Source of the DNA: Streptomyces toyocaensis
GTDB taxonomy: Bacteria > Actinomycetota > Actinomycetes > Streptomycetales > Streptomycetaceae
Direction: 5' to 3'
NCBI RefSeq assembly: GCF_000725125.1
Contig: NZ_JFCB01000024.1
Span: 1 to 64,000 of the forward strand
DNA: 64,000 bases
Under the pieces are notes generated by a model, which did no database searches, was not told where the DNA came from, and saw nothing but the letters and a program-made list of their open reading frames with translations. A program made the position numbers and the translations under genes. This document shows, one piece after another, positions 19,301 to 27,076 of the stretch. Position 1 is the stretch's first letter, and each line of letters opens with the position of its first letter.

Positions 19301-19468
19301 GCCGTTGGCGGTGGGCGGACCCTCGTAGAACACCCATTCGGGGCGGCCCTCGGACTGCTCCAGGCTCTTGGCGAAGATCTTCTGCTCACGCCAGAAGTCG
19401 AGCACCGCGTGCTCGAGGGCGGGCAGGTCGACCTGGGCGGGTACCTGGCGGTACGTCGGCGATGTCAT
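16325..19468 (-). CDS. ileS: Isoleucyl-tRNA synthetase, eukaryotic-like type (IleRS2)
   Basis: Charges tRNA-Ile. The 1047 residues follow the class I plan: catalytic Rossmann fold, CP1 editing domain, KMSKH motif, and a C-terminal anticodon-binding region. The long length and the PPTANG...FKDVFPRF catalytic sequence match the eukaryotic-like IleRS2 branch. The usual HXGH signature is replaced by GAHH at residues 59-62 (19283-19294). ATG 19468 is chosen because GGAGGAA lies about 9 nt upstream and the longer open frame would translate the T-box leader. A translational T-box precedes it and a hairpin follows. Confidence 0.95.
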   Translation of the reverse strand: MTSPTYRQVPAQVDLPALEHAVLDFWREQKIFAKSLEQSEGRPEWVFYEGPPTANGMPGAHHIEARVFKDVFPRFRTMRGYHVARKAGWDCHGLPVELAVEKELGFSGKQDIEAFGIAEFNAKCRESVTRHTDAFEELTTRMGYWADLQDPYRTMDPEYIESVWWSLKEIFSKGLLVQDHRVAPWCPRCGTGLSDHELAQGYETVVDPSVYVRFPLTSGPLAGEAALLVWTTTPWTLVSNTAVAAHPEVTYVVATNGEEKVVVAEPLVAKALGEGWETTGQTFTGAEMERWTYRRPFELVEFSEPAHYVVNAEYVTTEDGTGLVHQSPAFGEDDLKVCRSYGLPVVNPVRPDGTFEEDVPLVGGVFFKKADEKLTADLDERGLLFQHIPYEHSYPHCWRCHTALLYYAQPSWYIRTTAVKEQLLRENENTNWFPDTVKHGRYGDWLNNNIDWALSRNRYWGTPLPIWRCEDDHLTVVGSRAELTELTGTDQSALDPHRPYIDEVTFACRHEGCGKTATRVPEVIDAWYDSGSMPFAQWGYPYKNKELFEARYPAQFICEAIDQTRGWFYTLMAIGTLVFDKSSYENVVCLGHILAEDGRKMSKHLGNILQPIPLMDQHGADAVRWFMAAGGSPWAARRVGHGTIQEVVRKTLLTYWNTVAFQALYARTSNWAPSEADPAPTDRPVLDRWLLSELHALTDQVTQALDSYDTQRAGKLLSAFVDDLSNWYVRRSRRRFWQGDKAALRTLHDVVRTVTQLMAPLTPFITERVWQDLIVPVTPGAPESVHLSSWPEADPSAIDPELSQQMVLVRRLVELGRATRAESGVKTRQPLRRALIAAGGFDRLGPELHAQITEELNVESLASLSEVGGSLVDTTAKANFRALGKRFGKRVQDVAKAITNADAAALSLALREGTASVEVDGETVTLAPDEVIITETPREGWSVASDAGATVALDLEITEELRRAGLARDAIRLIQEARKNSGLDVADRIALRWTATEPATVAALTEHAALIADEVLATDFAQGEADGTYGHTFTDEGLSLTFRLRKA

Positions 19469-19475
19469 CAGCGGG

Positions 19476-19764
19476 CTTCCTCCGGCGGACTTGCTGCCTT
19501 CCGTCCGGAGGGACGAGAGCTGTTTCGATCCCTGCGCCGCCGTCGGCGCGCTCCCGCGGTACCACCCTCCTTGGCCCTCCGGCGCGGCGCGCGCTCCGGT
19601 GAGCCCCCTCATTGGGGTCGCGATGCCGGTTCTACCGCCCCCGCGGGGGTTTCTTCCGGCGGCTCCGGGGTGATCTTCACGTCGCGCTCACCCCCGGGCT
19701 CCCACCGTCCCCGGGTCGCTCTGGGCTGCGTACGCCGCTACTCGTCCCCATCCACGCTTTTCGC
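19476..19764 (-). promoter_or_regulatory. T-box riboswitch (translational) of ileS
   Basis: On the - strand the T-box core TGGTACCGCGGG lies at 19553-19564, where the tRNA acceptor end would pair. An AAGATCACC segment gives a candidate ATC isoleucine specifier at 19672-19674. GGACGAGTAG (about 19737-19747) lies near the start of the leader. Downstream, CCTCCGGACGG (19501-19511) is complementary to CCGCCGGAGG (19479-19488), which contains the Shine-Dalgarno sequence, so uncharged tRNA-Ile would free the ribosome site. This matches translational T-boxes known for actinobacterial ileS. A -10-like TACACT at 19772-19777 may drive the transcript. Confidence 0.88.
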
Positions 19765-19777
19765 TCCGCCCAGTGTA

Positions 19778-20046
19778 CGGCGCGGCGCGGACAGCGGCCG
19801 ACCGGTTTTCCGCCGGGGTATGACCGGGAATGCCCCGAATGGCGAGGTGTGCGCGTTCGCATTCCAGGACGTCCGTCCGGGCGGCATACCCGGCGGGGAG
19901 CTGGGCACAACGGATGCAGGCTCACCTCGCGGCATTCGTGGCGCGGGGGAATCGAGCGGTGCGCCCCGTTGCCGCGGGACTCGAGTCGATTTATCGTCCC
20001 AGCACGATTCGCGCGCAAGATCACAATATGTGAAGGGGCCGCGGCC
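19778..20046. promoter_or_regulatory. Divergent intergenic region between ileS leader and TraR-like gene
   Basis: No gene seen. It holds upstream sequence of the ileS promoter on one strand. On the other, the palindrome TCACAATATGTGA (20021-20033) contains a -10-like CACAAT, and AAGGGG at 20033-20038 is a Shine-Dalgarno-like sequence 8 nt before the next gene. Confidence 0.4.
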
Positions 20047-21255
20047 ATGGTGGCGAAGAGGACCGCTGCACAGCAGCCGGCGCCGTCCGGCGGGCCCGGA
20101 CCGGCTCCCGACGGTGGGACCAGGGGTTCGGGCGCGAGCAAGGGCACGCGGGCCACGCCACAGGCCGGCACCGCGGCGGAGCGGCAGCCCTCGCAGCACC
20201 CCTCCGCGAAGGCCCCCGCGAAGAGGACCGCTGCCGCCCGGAAGCCGGCGGCAGGCACGGCGGCACCCTCCGGGGAGAAGGCGGCGTCCCGGACGTCCTC
20301 CGCGAAGAAGCGGCCGGCCAGGACGCCCGCCGCGAAGGTGCGGCAGGTCAGGGAAGCGCCGGAGGAAGCGGCTCCGAAGCCGGCCGCCACCGGCAAGGCC
20401 TCCGCGGGAGGGGCGGCGGTGGCGAAGGACGCGGCGGGGAAGGCTCCCGTCAAGAGGACGGCGCGGGCGGCGCCCGCCCGGGGAGCGGCGGCGGACGAGG
20501 CGTCCGCCGGGAAGGCGGGTAAGGCTGCCGCTGGGGAGACCCGGGGGAAGAGGGCGTCGGCAGGGGCGGGCGCCGGCAGGAAGGCGGCGAAGAAGGCGGT
20601 GGGGCGGAAGGGCGGCGGTGAGGGGGCCGCCGCGGCACGCGGGAGCTCCGGTGGGGAGCGCGCGGGCGCCGCCGGGACCAGTGGGTCCACTCAGGATGTG
20701 GCCGGGCACAGCGCGGCCGATGACGCGGGCGCGGCCGAGGCCGCGGCGCAGACGGGAGTGACGACGGTGGGTGCGAAGAAGACCCCTGGCCCGGCGGCCA
20801 CGGCGGCCACGGCGGCGAAGACCGCCGTACCCAAGGCCCGGATCGGCGCGGTGGAGGCGGGCGAGCTCGCGGTGCGTCCGGGCGAGGAGCCCTGGACTCC
20901 CGAAGAGGTCGAGGAGGCGCGGACCGAGCTGATGTCCGAGGTGCTGCGGCTGCGCGAGGAGATCACCAACTCCGAACAGTCCCTGGCCGGCCTGATGCGG
21001 GACTCCGGCGACGGCGCGGGCGACGACGACGCCGACACGGGCACCAAGAACATCACGCGCGAGCACGAACTCGCGCTCGCCGCGAACGCGCGCGAGATGC
21101 TCAGCCAGTTCGAGCGCGCCCTCGAGCGGCTCGACGCCGGCACCTACGGCCTGTGCGAGAACTGCGGCAACCCCATCGGCAAGGCCCGGACGCAGGCCTT
21201 CCCCCGGGCCACGCTGTGCGTCGAGTGCAAGCAGAAGCAGGAGCGCAGGTACTGA
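20047..21255 (+). CDS. TraR/DksA-family zinc-finger protein with long Ala/Lys/Pro-rich N-terminus
   Basis: The last 130 residues form a DksA/TraR-type domain: an acidic coiled-coil-like helix (about 285-360) followed by a four-cysteine zinc finger, Cys370, Cys373, Cys391 and Cys394. Known relatives bind in the RNA polymerase secondary channel. The first about 270 residues are low complexity, made of Ala, Lys, Pro and Gly with KRTAA, KKA and KAPAK-like units, resembling histone H1 tails. ATG 20047 is chosen because it follows AAGGGG; the frame stays open upstream without coding character. The combination suggests a DNA- or nucleoid-associated RNA polymerase factor; this is inference. Confidence 0.82.
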   Translation: MVAKRTAAQQPAPSGGPGPAPDGGTRGSGASKGTRATPQAGTAAERQPSQHPSAKAPAKRTAAARKPAAGTAAPSGEKAASRTSSAKKRPARTPAAKVRQVREAPEEAAPKPAATGKASAGGAAVAKDAAGKAPVKRTARAAPARGAAADEASAGKAGKAAAGETRGKRASAGAGAGRKAAKKAVGRKGGGEGAAAARGSSGGERAGAAGTSGSTQDVAGHSAADDAGAAEAAAQTGVTTVGAKKTPGPAATAATAAKTAVPKARIGAVEAGELAVRPGEEPWTPEEVEEARTELMSEVLRLREEITNSEQSLAGLMRDSGDGAGDDDADTGTKNITREHELALAANAREMLSQFERALERLDAGTYGLCENCGNPIGKARTQAFPRATLCVECKQKQERRY

Positions 21256-21320
21256 TCGGCGGCCGCGCAGGTCGTGCCGTACCCTCGTCCTCAGTCAGGT
21301 ACCTAGGCTGAGGGACTCAC

Positions 21321-21917
21321 GTGGCAGAGGCGGAGCGCATCATCGGTACGCCGGACACCCCGGACGCGGACCGGGACGAGCAGGAGCGGGCCGGCACCGA
21401 CCCGATGGCGGCGGAGAGCGAGGGGTCCCGCGGTAAGCGGCGGGTCGCCGTGCTCTTCGCCGTCGCCGTCTTCGCCTATGCCCTCGATCTGGTCAGCAAG
21501 ATGATCGTGGTCGCCAAGCTGGAGCACCACGAGCCCATCGAGATCGTCGGGGACTGGCTGAGGTTCGAGGCGATCCGCAACGCGGGCGCGGCCTTCGGTT
21601 TCGGCGAGGCCTTCACCGTGATCTTCACGGTGATCGCCGCCGCGGTGATCGTGGTGATCATCCGCCTCGCCCGCAAGCTCTACAGCCTGCCCTGGGCGAT
21701 CGCGCTCGGCCTGCTGCTCGGCGGCGCCCTCGGCAACCTCACCGACCGGATCTTCCGCTCACCGGGCGTCTTCGAGGGCGCGGTGGTCGACTTCATCGCG
21801 CCCAAGCACTTCGCCGTGTTCAACCTGGCGGACTCGGCGATCGTGTGCGGCGGCATCCTGATCGTGCTGCTGTCGTTCCGCGGCCTCGACCCGGACGGGA
21901 CCGTCCACAAGGACTGA
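21321..21917 (+). CDS. lspA: Prolipoprotein signal peptidase LspA
   Basis: Aspartyl membrane peptidase that removes signal peptides from diacylglyceryl-modified prolipoproteins. The 198 residues have a charged N-terminal extension of about 40 residues, then four membrane helices. Conserved motifs are RNAGAAFGF and the two catalytic Asp blocks, NLTDRI and FNLADSAI. GTG 21321 lies 11 nt after a TAGGCT (21304-21309), giving a very short leader. Its partner Lgt is encoded at 61361 in the same window. Confidence 0.95.
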   Translation: MAEAERIIGTPDTPDADRDEQERAGTDPMAAESEGSRGKRRVAVLFAVAVFAYALDLVSKMIVVAKLEHHEPIEIVGDWLRFEAIRNAGAAFGFGEAFTVIFTVIAAAVIVVIIRLARKLYSLPWAIALGLLLGGALGNLTDRIFRSPGVFEGAVVDFIAPKHFAVFNLADSAIVCGGILIVLLSFRGLDPDGTVHKD

Positions 21918-21921
21918 GGCC

Positions 21922-21949
21922 GCCGGCACTCCCGTACGGGAGTGCCGGC
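21922..21949. repeat. 28-bp perfect palindrome between lspA and the pseudouridine synthase gene
   Basis: Every base from 21922 to 21949 pairs with its mirror (centre GTAC). It starts 5 nt after the lspA stop and has no T-run, so it may be a rho-independent-like terminator of GC-rich type or a protein site. Confidence 0.8.
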
Positions 21950-21958
21950 CCCGTCCGG

Positions 21959-21971
21959 CATACTCGACGGG
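21959..21971 (+). promoter_or_regulatory. Leaderless-type promoter of the pseudouridine synthase gene
   Basis: CATACT at 21959-21964, 6 nt before GTG 21971, with no Shine-Dalgarno sequence between. Confidence 0.45.
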
Positions 21972-22915
21972 TGAGCACGATTCCCGAGATCCGCACCCTG
22001 CCCGTGCCCGACGGCCTGGAGGGCGAGCGCGTCGACGCCGCCATCTCCCGCATGTTCGGCTTCTCCCGCACCAAGGCGGCCGAGCTCGCCGCCGCGGGGA
22101 AGGTCACGGTCGACGGGTCGGTGGTCGGCAAGTCGGAGCGGGTCAGCGGCGGCGCCTGGCTCGAGGTGGAGATGCCGCAGGCGCCCGCGCCGGTCCAGGT
22201 CGTCGCCGAACCGGTCGAGGGCATGGAGATCGTGCACGACGACGACGACGTGGTCGTGATCGTCAAGCCCGTCGGCGTCGCCGCGCACCCCTCGCCCGGC
22301 TGGACCGGCCCCACCGTGATCGGCGGTCTGGCAGCCGCCGGGTACCGCATCTCGACCTCCGGCGCCGCCGAGCGCCAGGGCATCGTGCACCGCCTCGACG
22401 TGGGCACCTCCGGCCTGATGGTGGTCGCCAAGTCGGAGTACGCCTACACGTCGCTGAAGCGCCAGTTCAAGGAGCGCACGGTCGACAAGCGGTACCACAC
22501 GCTCGTCCAGGGCCACCCCGACCCCACCAGCGGCACCATCGACGCCCCCATCGGCCGTCACCCGCAGCACGACTACAAGTGGGCGGTCACCGCCGACGGC
22601 AAGCCGTCCGTCACGCACTACGACCTCATCGAGGCCTTCCGCGCCGCCTCCCTGCTCGACGTCAAGCTGGAGACCGGCCGCACGCACCAGATCCGCGTCC
22701 ACATGGCCGCCCACCGGCACCCCTGCGTCGGCGACCTCACCTACGGCGCCGACCCCACGCTCGCCAAGCGGCTCCGGCTGGCCCGCCAGTGGCTGCACGC
22801 GGTGCGCCTCGGCTTCGAGCACCCCGGCGACGGGCAGTGGGTGGAGTTCGGCTGCGACTACCCCGAGGACCTGCAGCAGGCGCTGGACCAGGTCCGCGAG
22901 GAGACCTACGCGTGA
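21971..22915 (+). CDS. RluA/RluD-family 23S rRNA pseudouridine synthase
   Basis: Isomerises uridine to pseudouridine in RNA, most likely 23S rRNA. The 314 residues have an N-terminal S4 RNA-binding domain (about 15-75, with VDAAISRMFGFSRTKAAELA) and the synthase domain with the catalytic aspartate in HRLDVGTSGLMVVAK, then ETGRTHQIRVHM near the C-terminus. The start is the first GTG after the palindrome. The position directly after lspA is widely conserved. It overlaps the next gene by 4 nt. Confidence 0.92.
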   Translation: MSTIPEIRTLPVPDGLEGERVDAAISRMFGFSRTKAAELAAAGKVTVDGSVVGKSERVSGGAWLEVEMPQAPAPVQVVAEPVEGMEIVHDDDDVVVIVKPVGVAAHPSPGWTGPTVIGGLAAAGYRISTSGAAERQGIVHRLDVGTSGLMVVAKSEYAYTSLKRQFKERTVDKRYHTLVQGHPDPTSGTIDAPIGRHPQHDYKWAVTADGKPSVTHYDLIEAFRAASLLDVKLETGRTHQIRVHMAAHRHPCVGDLTYGADPTLAKRLRLARQWLHAVRLGFEHPGDGQWVEFGCDYPEDLQQALDQVREETYA

Positions 22916-23379
22916 GCCTGCCGTACGTCGTCCGTGTGGCGGAGGGGCCCGCCGACCGCGAGGCCTGCTTCGCCGTGCGCAAGGACGTCTTCGTCGCCGA
23001 GCAGGGCGTTCCCGAGGACATCGAGTACGACGCCCACGACGCCGGCGCGGTGCACGTGCTGGCGGTCCGGGAGGACGGCACACCGCTCGGCACCGGACGG
23101 CTGCTGCACGGCGCCGCAGCCGCGGCGAGGAACGGCGGCGACCCGGCGGTCGGCTCCCTGGGGCGGCTCGCGGTGACACGCGAGGCACGCGGCCTCGGTG
23201 TCGGCGCGGCGCTGGTGCGGGCAGTCGAGGACGCCGCCCGCGACCGTGGGCTCACCGCCGTCGACCTGCACGCGCAGACCCACGCCCTCGGTTTCTACGA
23301 GCGGCTGGGATACGAGGCCTACGGGCCCGAGTTCCCGGACGCGGGCATGCCGCACCGGGCCATGCGCCGCGTGCTGTAG
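22912..23379 (+). CDS. GNAT family N-acetyltransferase (ElaA-like)
   Basis: A 155-residue single-domain acetyltransferase. The acetyl-CoA loop is seen as VTREARGLGVGAALVRA (pattern R/Q-x-x-G-x-G/A), followed by the helix of motif A and a terminal strand with FYERLGYEAYGPEF. The early stretch CFAVRKDVFVAEQGVPEDIEYD is typical of the ElaA/YjcF subgroup; the substrate is unknown. GTG 22912 overlaps the preceding stop, indicating an operon with the pseudouridine synthase. Confidence 0.85.
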   Translation: MSLPYVVRVAEGPADREACFAVRKDVFVAEQGVPEDIEYDAHDAGAVHVLAVREDGTPLGTGRLLHGAAAAARNGGDPAVGSLGRLAVTREARGLGVGAALVRAVEDAARDRGLTAVDLHAQTHALGFYERLGYEAYGPEFPDAGMPHRAMRRVL

Positions 23380-23466
23380 CACGCTCCGCGAACGTCCTGG
23401 TGGGGGCGTCGGCGTGGCAGGGTGGAGGTCCGCTGACCGATCACCGACCACCCGGGAGCACTGACC

Positions 23467-25053
23467 GTGGATCAGTTGGCCCTGCTGTTCGCCCTGCTGC
23501 TCGGGGCGGTGGTGAGCGTCCCCGTGGGGGAGCGGCTGCGGCTGCCGGCACCGGTGCTGATGACGGTCCTCGGGATCGTTCTGGCGCTGCTGGAGTTCGT
23601 CCCGAACGTCGACGTCCCGCCGGACCTCATCCTGCCGCTGCTGCTGCCGCCCCTGCTCTACGCGGCCGTGCGCCGGACGTCCTGGCGCCAGTTCGCGGCG
23701 AACGTCAGGCCGATCCTCCTGCTGGCCGTGGCCCTCGTCTTCGTCACCACCCTGTGCGTGGCCGTCGTCGCCCACGCGGTCGTGCCGGGGCTGCCGCTGG
23801 CCGCCGCCGTCGCCCTCGGCGCCCTGGTCGCGCCGCCCGACCCGGTCGCCGCGACCGCCGTCGCCGGGAAGCTGGGGCTGCCACGCCGGCTGGTGTCGAT
23901 CCTGGAGGGCGAGGGGCTGTTCAACGACGTCACGGCCATCGTCCTCTACCACGTGGCCGTCGCCGCCGCCGTGAGCGGGACCTTCTCGCCCTGGCGGGCC
24001 GGTCTCGACCTGGTGCTGTCGGCGGTGGTGGCGATCGCGGTCGGACTCGTGCTCGGCTGGGGCACCGACAAGCTGATGGGCCTGCTCGGGGACCCCGCCC
24101 TGCAGGTCGCCCTGACCCTGCTGGTGCCGTTCGCCTCCTACGTCCTGGCGGAGGAACTGCACGGGTCGGGCGTCCTCGGGGTGCTCGTCACCGCGCTGTT
24201 CCTCGTGGAGTACGCCACCGACGCCGACGACGTCATGGTCCGGCTCGCCGGGCACACGTTCTGGGACATCGTGGACACGCTCGTCACCGGTGTCGCCTTC
24301 GGACTGGTCGGTCTCGAACTGCACAACGCGGTCGAGACCGCCGCCGGCCACTGGGGTGAGCTGCTCACCTGGGCGGGGGTGGTCGTGGCCGTCGTCGTCC
24401 TGGTCCGGCTGGCGTGGCTGCTGCCGGCGACCTGGGTCACGAAACGGCTGCACACGGCGCGCGACGTCGGCGAGGACATCCCGGTGAGCTGGCGCGAGAC
24501 CGTGGTGATGTGGTGGTCGGGGATGCGCGGGGTGGCCTCCGTCGCGCTGGCCCTCGCCATCCCCCTGGAGACGGACGCGGGGGACGCCTTCCCCGCCCGG
24601 GGCGAGATCGTGTTCATCGCGTTCGGCGTGGTGCTCGCCACGCTGCTGGTGCAGGGACTGACCCTGCCGTGGCTGGTGAACCGGCTCGGCGTGCGCGGCG
24701 ACTCCGGCCGTGAGAAGGAGTTCGAGCGGCGCCTGGCCGTCCGGGCGGCCAGGGCGGCGAAACGGAGGCTGCGGGAGATCGAGCAGGTCGAGGACCTCCC
24801 TGAGGAGCTGTCCGAGCAGATGCTGCGCAGGTCGTTCGACATCGGGGTGCGGATCAGCCCGGACCTCGCGGAGGACGAACGGCGGGAGGCGTACCGGCAG
24901 CGGGCCCGGCGGCTGAAACGGGTGCGGCGGATCGAGGGGGAGATGCTGAGCGCGGCCCGGCACGAGGTGCTGACGGCCCGCAGCGAACAGGGCGCCGATC
25001 CGGAGGTGGTGGACCGGGTACTGCGCCATCTGGACGTGCGCAGTCTGCGGTGA
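23467..25053 (+). CDS. CPA1-family Na+/H+ (monovalent cation:proton) antiporter
   Basis: Membrane antiporter that exchanges Na+ (or K+) for protons. The 528 residues carry about 12 hydrophobic helices up to residue 415, then a charged cytoplasmic tail of about 110 residues rich in Arg and Glu. Ion-binding motifs include PPDPVAATAV and the EGEGLFNDVTAI block with the Asn-Asp pair typical of CPA1. GTG 23467 follows GGGAG with an 8-nt spacer. Confidence 0.9.
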   Translation: MDQLALLFALLLGAVVSVPVGERLRLPAPVLMTVLGIVLALLEFVPNVDVPPDLILPLLLPPLLYAAVRRTSWRQFAANVRPILLLAVALVFVTTLCVAVVAHAVVPGLPLAAAVALGALVAPPDPVAATAVAGKLGLPRRLVSILEGEGLFNDVTAIVLYHVAVAAAVSGTFSPWRAGLDLVLSAVVAIAVGLVLGWGTDKLMGLLGDPALQVALTLLVPFASYVLAEELHGSGVLGVLVTALFLVEYATDADDVMVRLAGHTFWDIVDTLVTGVAFGLVGLELHNAVETAAGHWGELLTWAGVVVAVVVLVRLAWLLPATWVTKRLHTARDVGEDIPVSWRETVVMWWSGMRGVASVALALAIPLETDAGDAFPARGEIVFIAFGVVLATLLVQGLTLPWLVNRLGVRGDSGREKEFERRLAVRAARAAKRRLREIEQVEDLPEELSEQMLRRSFDIGVRISPDLAEDERREAYRQRARRLKRVRRIEGEMLSAARHEVLTARSEQGADPEVVDRVLRHLDVRSLR

Positions 25054-25091
25054 GCGCCGCTGGGTTACCGGCGGCGGCGGCTTTCTGTTCG

Positions 25092-25104
25092 TAGGGTCGG
25101 GGGA
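25092..25104 (+). promoter_or_regulatory. Leaderless-type promoter of the SDR gene
   Basis: TAGGGT at 25092-25097, 6 nt before ATG 25104, no Shine-Dalgarno sequence. Confidence 0.5.
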
Positions 25105-25844
25105 TGACTCGGAACGTTGTGATCAGCGGGGGCGGTACCGGCATCGGACTGGCCACCGCGCGGGTGTTCGCCGCCGACGGGGACCAGGTGCTGCTGCTCG
25201 GGCGGCGCGGGGACGTGCTGGAACGGGCGGCGGTGCCGGGCGCCCTGACCCACGCCGCGGACCTGGCCGACCCGGAGGCAGTACGGGGCGTGGCCGGCTT
25301 CGTGGGCCGCGAGTTCGGGGCGGTGGACGTACTGATCCACTGTGCCGGGGGCAACGGGCTGCTCGAACCGTCCGTGGGCGCCGACGACCCGCTCGACGCG
25401 GTCGCCCGCGACTGGACGGTCAACTTCCGGCTCAATGTGCTGACCGCCGTGCTGCTCACGGAGGCCCTGCGGGAACGGCTCGCCGAACCCGGCGGGCGGG
25501 TGCTCTTCCTGAGCTCCATCGCCGCCTACCGCGGCTCCGGACGGGTGTCGTACGCGGCGGCCAAGGCGTCGCTGCACCCGTACGCGCACGACCTGGCCCG
25601 GCGGCTGGGGCCGCACGGCATCACCGTGAACGTGGTGGCCCCCGGCTACATCGAGGACACCGCGTTCTTCGGCGACGGTCCGGACGAGGAGCGGCGGGCC
25701 CGGCTGATCGCCGAGACGTCGGACAAGCGGCCGGGGACACCCGGGGACGTCGCGGCGACCCTGCACTGGCTCGCCTCCCCGGGCGCCGGACACATCACCT
25801 CGCAGATCGTCCAGGTCAACGGCGGTGCGGAACGCGGTCACTGA
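25104..25844 (+). CDS. Short-chain dehydrogenase/reductase
   Basis: NAD(P)-dependent oxidoreductase of 246 residues. The cofactor loop is SGGGTGIGLATA at the N-terminus and the active site has Ser in LSSIAAYRG with the YAAAK catalytic Tyr-Lys pair near residue 151. The usual NNAG is CAGG. The C-terminus IVQVNGGAERGH is typical of classical SDRs such as FabG-like reductases. The substrate cannot be told. It converges on the MscS gene with only 7 bp between stops. Confidence 0.9.
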   Translation: MTRNVVISGGGTGIGLATARVFAADGDQVLLLGRRGDVLERAAVPGALTHAADLADPEAVRGVAGFVGREFGAVDVLIHCAGGNGLLEPSVGADDPLDAVARDWTVNFRLNVLTAVLLTEALRERLAEPGGRVLFLSSIAAYRGSGRVSYAAAKASLHPYAHDLARRLGPHGITVNVVAPGYIEDTAFFGDGPDEERRARLIAETSDKRPGTPGDVAATLHWLASPGAGHITSQIVQVNGGAERGH

Positions 25845-25851
25845 GGGCCGG

Positions 25852-26967
25852 TCAGCGCTCCCTCGGGTGGTGGTGCAGACGGCGGGCAGCCGGCACCCCG
25901 TCGGGGGAGCGGTGCCCGTTGAGGCCGGTACGCAGGACCGCGTCGGCCGTGTTCACCCGGGGCAGTGCGTAGGGGTGCTCGTCGGTCAGCCAGCGGATCA
26001 TCTGCTCGCGGACCGTGACCCGTACCGTCCAGATGTCGTCCGCGTCCTTGGCCGTGGCCAGGGCCCGCACCTCCATGGTGCTGGGCGTGCTGTCCGTCAC
26101 GGTCAGGTTGTAGGCGCGGCCGTCCCAGGCCGGGCACTCCCTCAGGATGTCCCGGAGCTTGTCGCGCATCGCGTCCAGCGGGGCCGAGTGGTCGAGGTGC
26201 CAGAAGACGGTGCCCGTCATCTGCGGGGTCCCGCGCGACCAGTTCTCGAACGGCTTGGAGGTGAAGTACGACACCGGCATGGTGATCCGGCGCTCGTCCC
26301 AGGTGCGTACGGTCAGGAAGGTCAGTGTGATCTCCTCGACCGTGCCCCACTCACCGTCCACGATCACCGTGTCGCCGATGCGGACCATGTCACCGAAGGC
26401 GATCTGCAGCCCGGCGAACATGTTGCCCAGGGTGGACTGGGCGGCCACACCGGCGACGATGCCGAGGATGCCCGCCGAGGCCAGCAGCGAGGCCCCGGCC
26501 GCGCGCATCGCGGGGAAGGTCAGCAGCATCGCGGCCACCGCCACCACCCCGACGACCGCCGACACCACACGCCGGATCAGCGTCACCTGGGTGCGCACCC
26601 GGCGGACCCGGGCGGGGTCGCGCTCGCGGTGGGTGCTGGCGTAGCGCGTGTACGAGGTCTCCACGACCGCGGCCGCGACACGGATCGCCAGCCAGGCCGC
26701 CGACCCGATGAGCACCAGCGACAGTGTCCTGCCGATGGCGACCTGGTGGTCCGGCCAGAGCCGGGCCTCGTCGTACGACCCTCTGAGCAGCGCGGCGCAG
26801 ACCAGCAGCTGGTAGGGGACACGGCCGCGGCGCAGCAGGCCCCACAGCGGAGTCTCGGGGTGGCGTTCGTCGGCCTTGCGCAGCAGCAGGTCGGTGGCCC
26901 AGCCGAGCAGCAGCGTGAGCACGACCGAGCCGCCGACCACGATCAGTGGGCGGAGCACGTCATCCAT
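25852..26967 (-). CDS. MscS-family mechanosensitive ion channel
   Basis: Small-conductance tension-gated channel that releases solutes on osmotic downshock. The 371 residues have three to four N-terminal membrane helices; the pore helix is ILGIVAGVAAQSTLGNMFAG (about 170-190), followed by the beta domain with GDTVIVDGEWGTVEEI and a cytoplasmic vestibule. ATG 26967 begins the first hydrophobic helix. There is no obvious operon partner. Confidence 0.92.
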   Translation of the reverse strand: MDDVLRPLIVVGGSVVLTLLLGWATDLLLRKADERHPETPLWGLLRRGRVPYQLLVCAALLRGSYDEARLWPDHQVAIGRTLSLVLIGSAAWLAIRVAAAVVETSYTRYASTHRERDPARVRRVRTQVTLIRRVVSAVVGVVAVAAMLLTFPAMRAAGASLLASAGILGIVAGVAAQSTLGNMFAGLQIAFGDMVRIGDTVIVDGEWGTVEEITLTFLTVRTWDERRITMPVSYFTSKPFENWSRGTPQMTGTVFWHLDHSAPLDAMRDKLRDILRECPAWDGRAYNLTVTDSTPSTMEVRALATAKDADDIWTVRVTVREQMIRWLTDEHPYALPRVNTADAVLRTGLNGHRSPDGVPAARRLHHHPRER

Positions 26968-27062
26968 GTCCCCGAACCTAACCGGCCGCGCGGGGGCATG
27001 AACATGTGACTTCCGCCGGATCGCGGGTAGTGCCGCGGTCCGGGGCCGTCAGACCCGGCTGG

Positions 27063-27076
27063 CACCATGGTCCGCA
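27063..27076 (+). promoter_or_regulatory. Leaderless-type promoter of the dienelactone hydrolase-like gene
   Basis: CACCAT at 27063-27068 followed after 7 nt by ATG 27076. Confidence 0.4.

Noticed and set aside
22906..25029. 707-codon open frame on the - strand over the antiporter, GNAT and pseudouridine synthase genes
   Set aside because: It is antisense to three genes with clear family motifs and has no recognisable protein features; long antisense frames are expected at this GC content.
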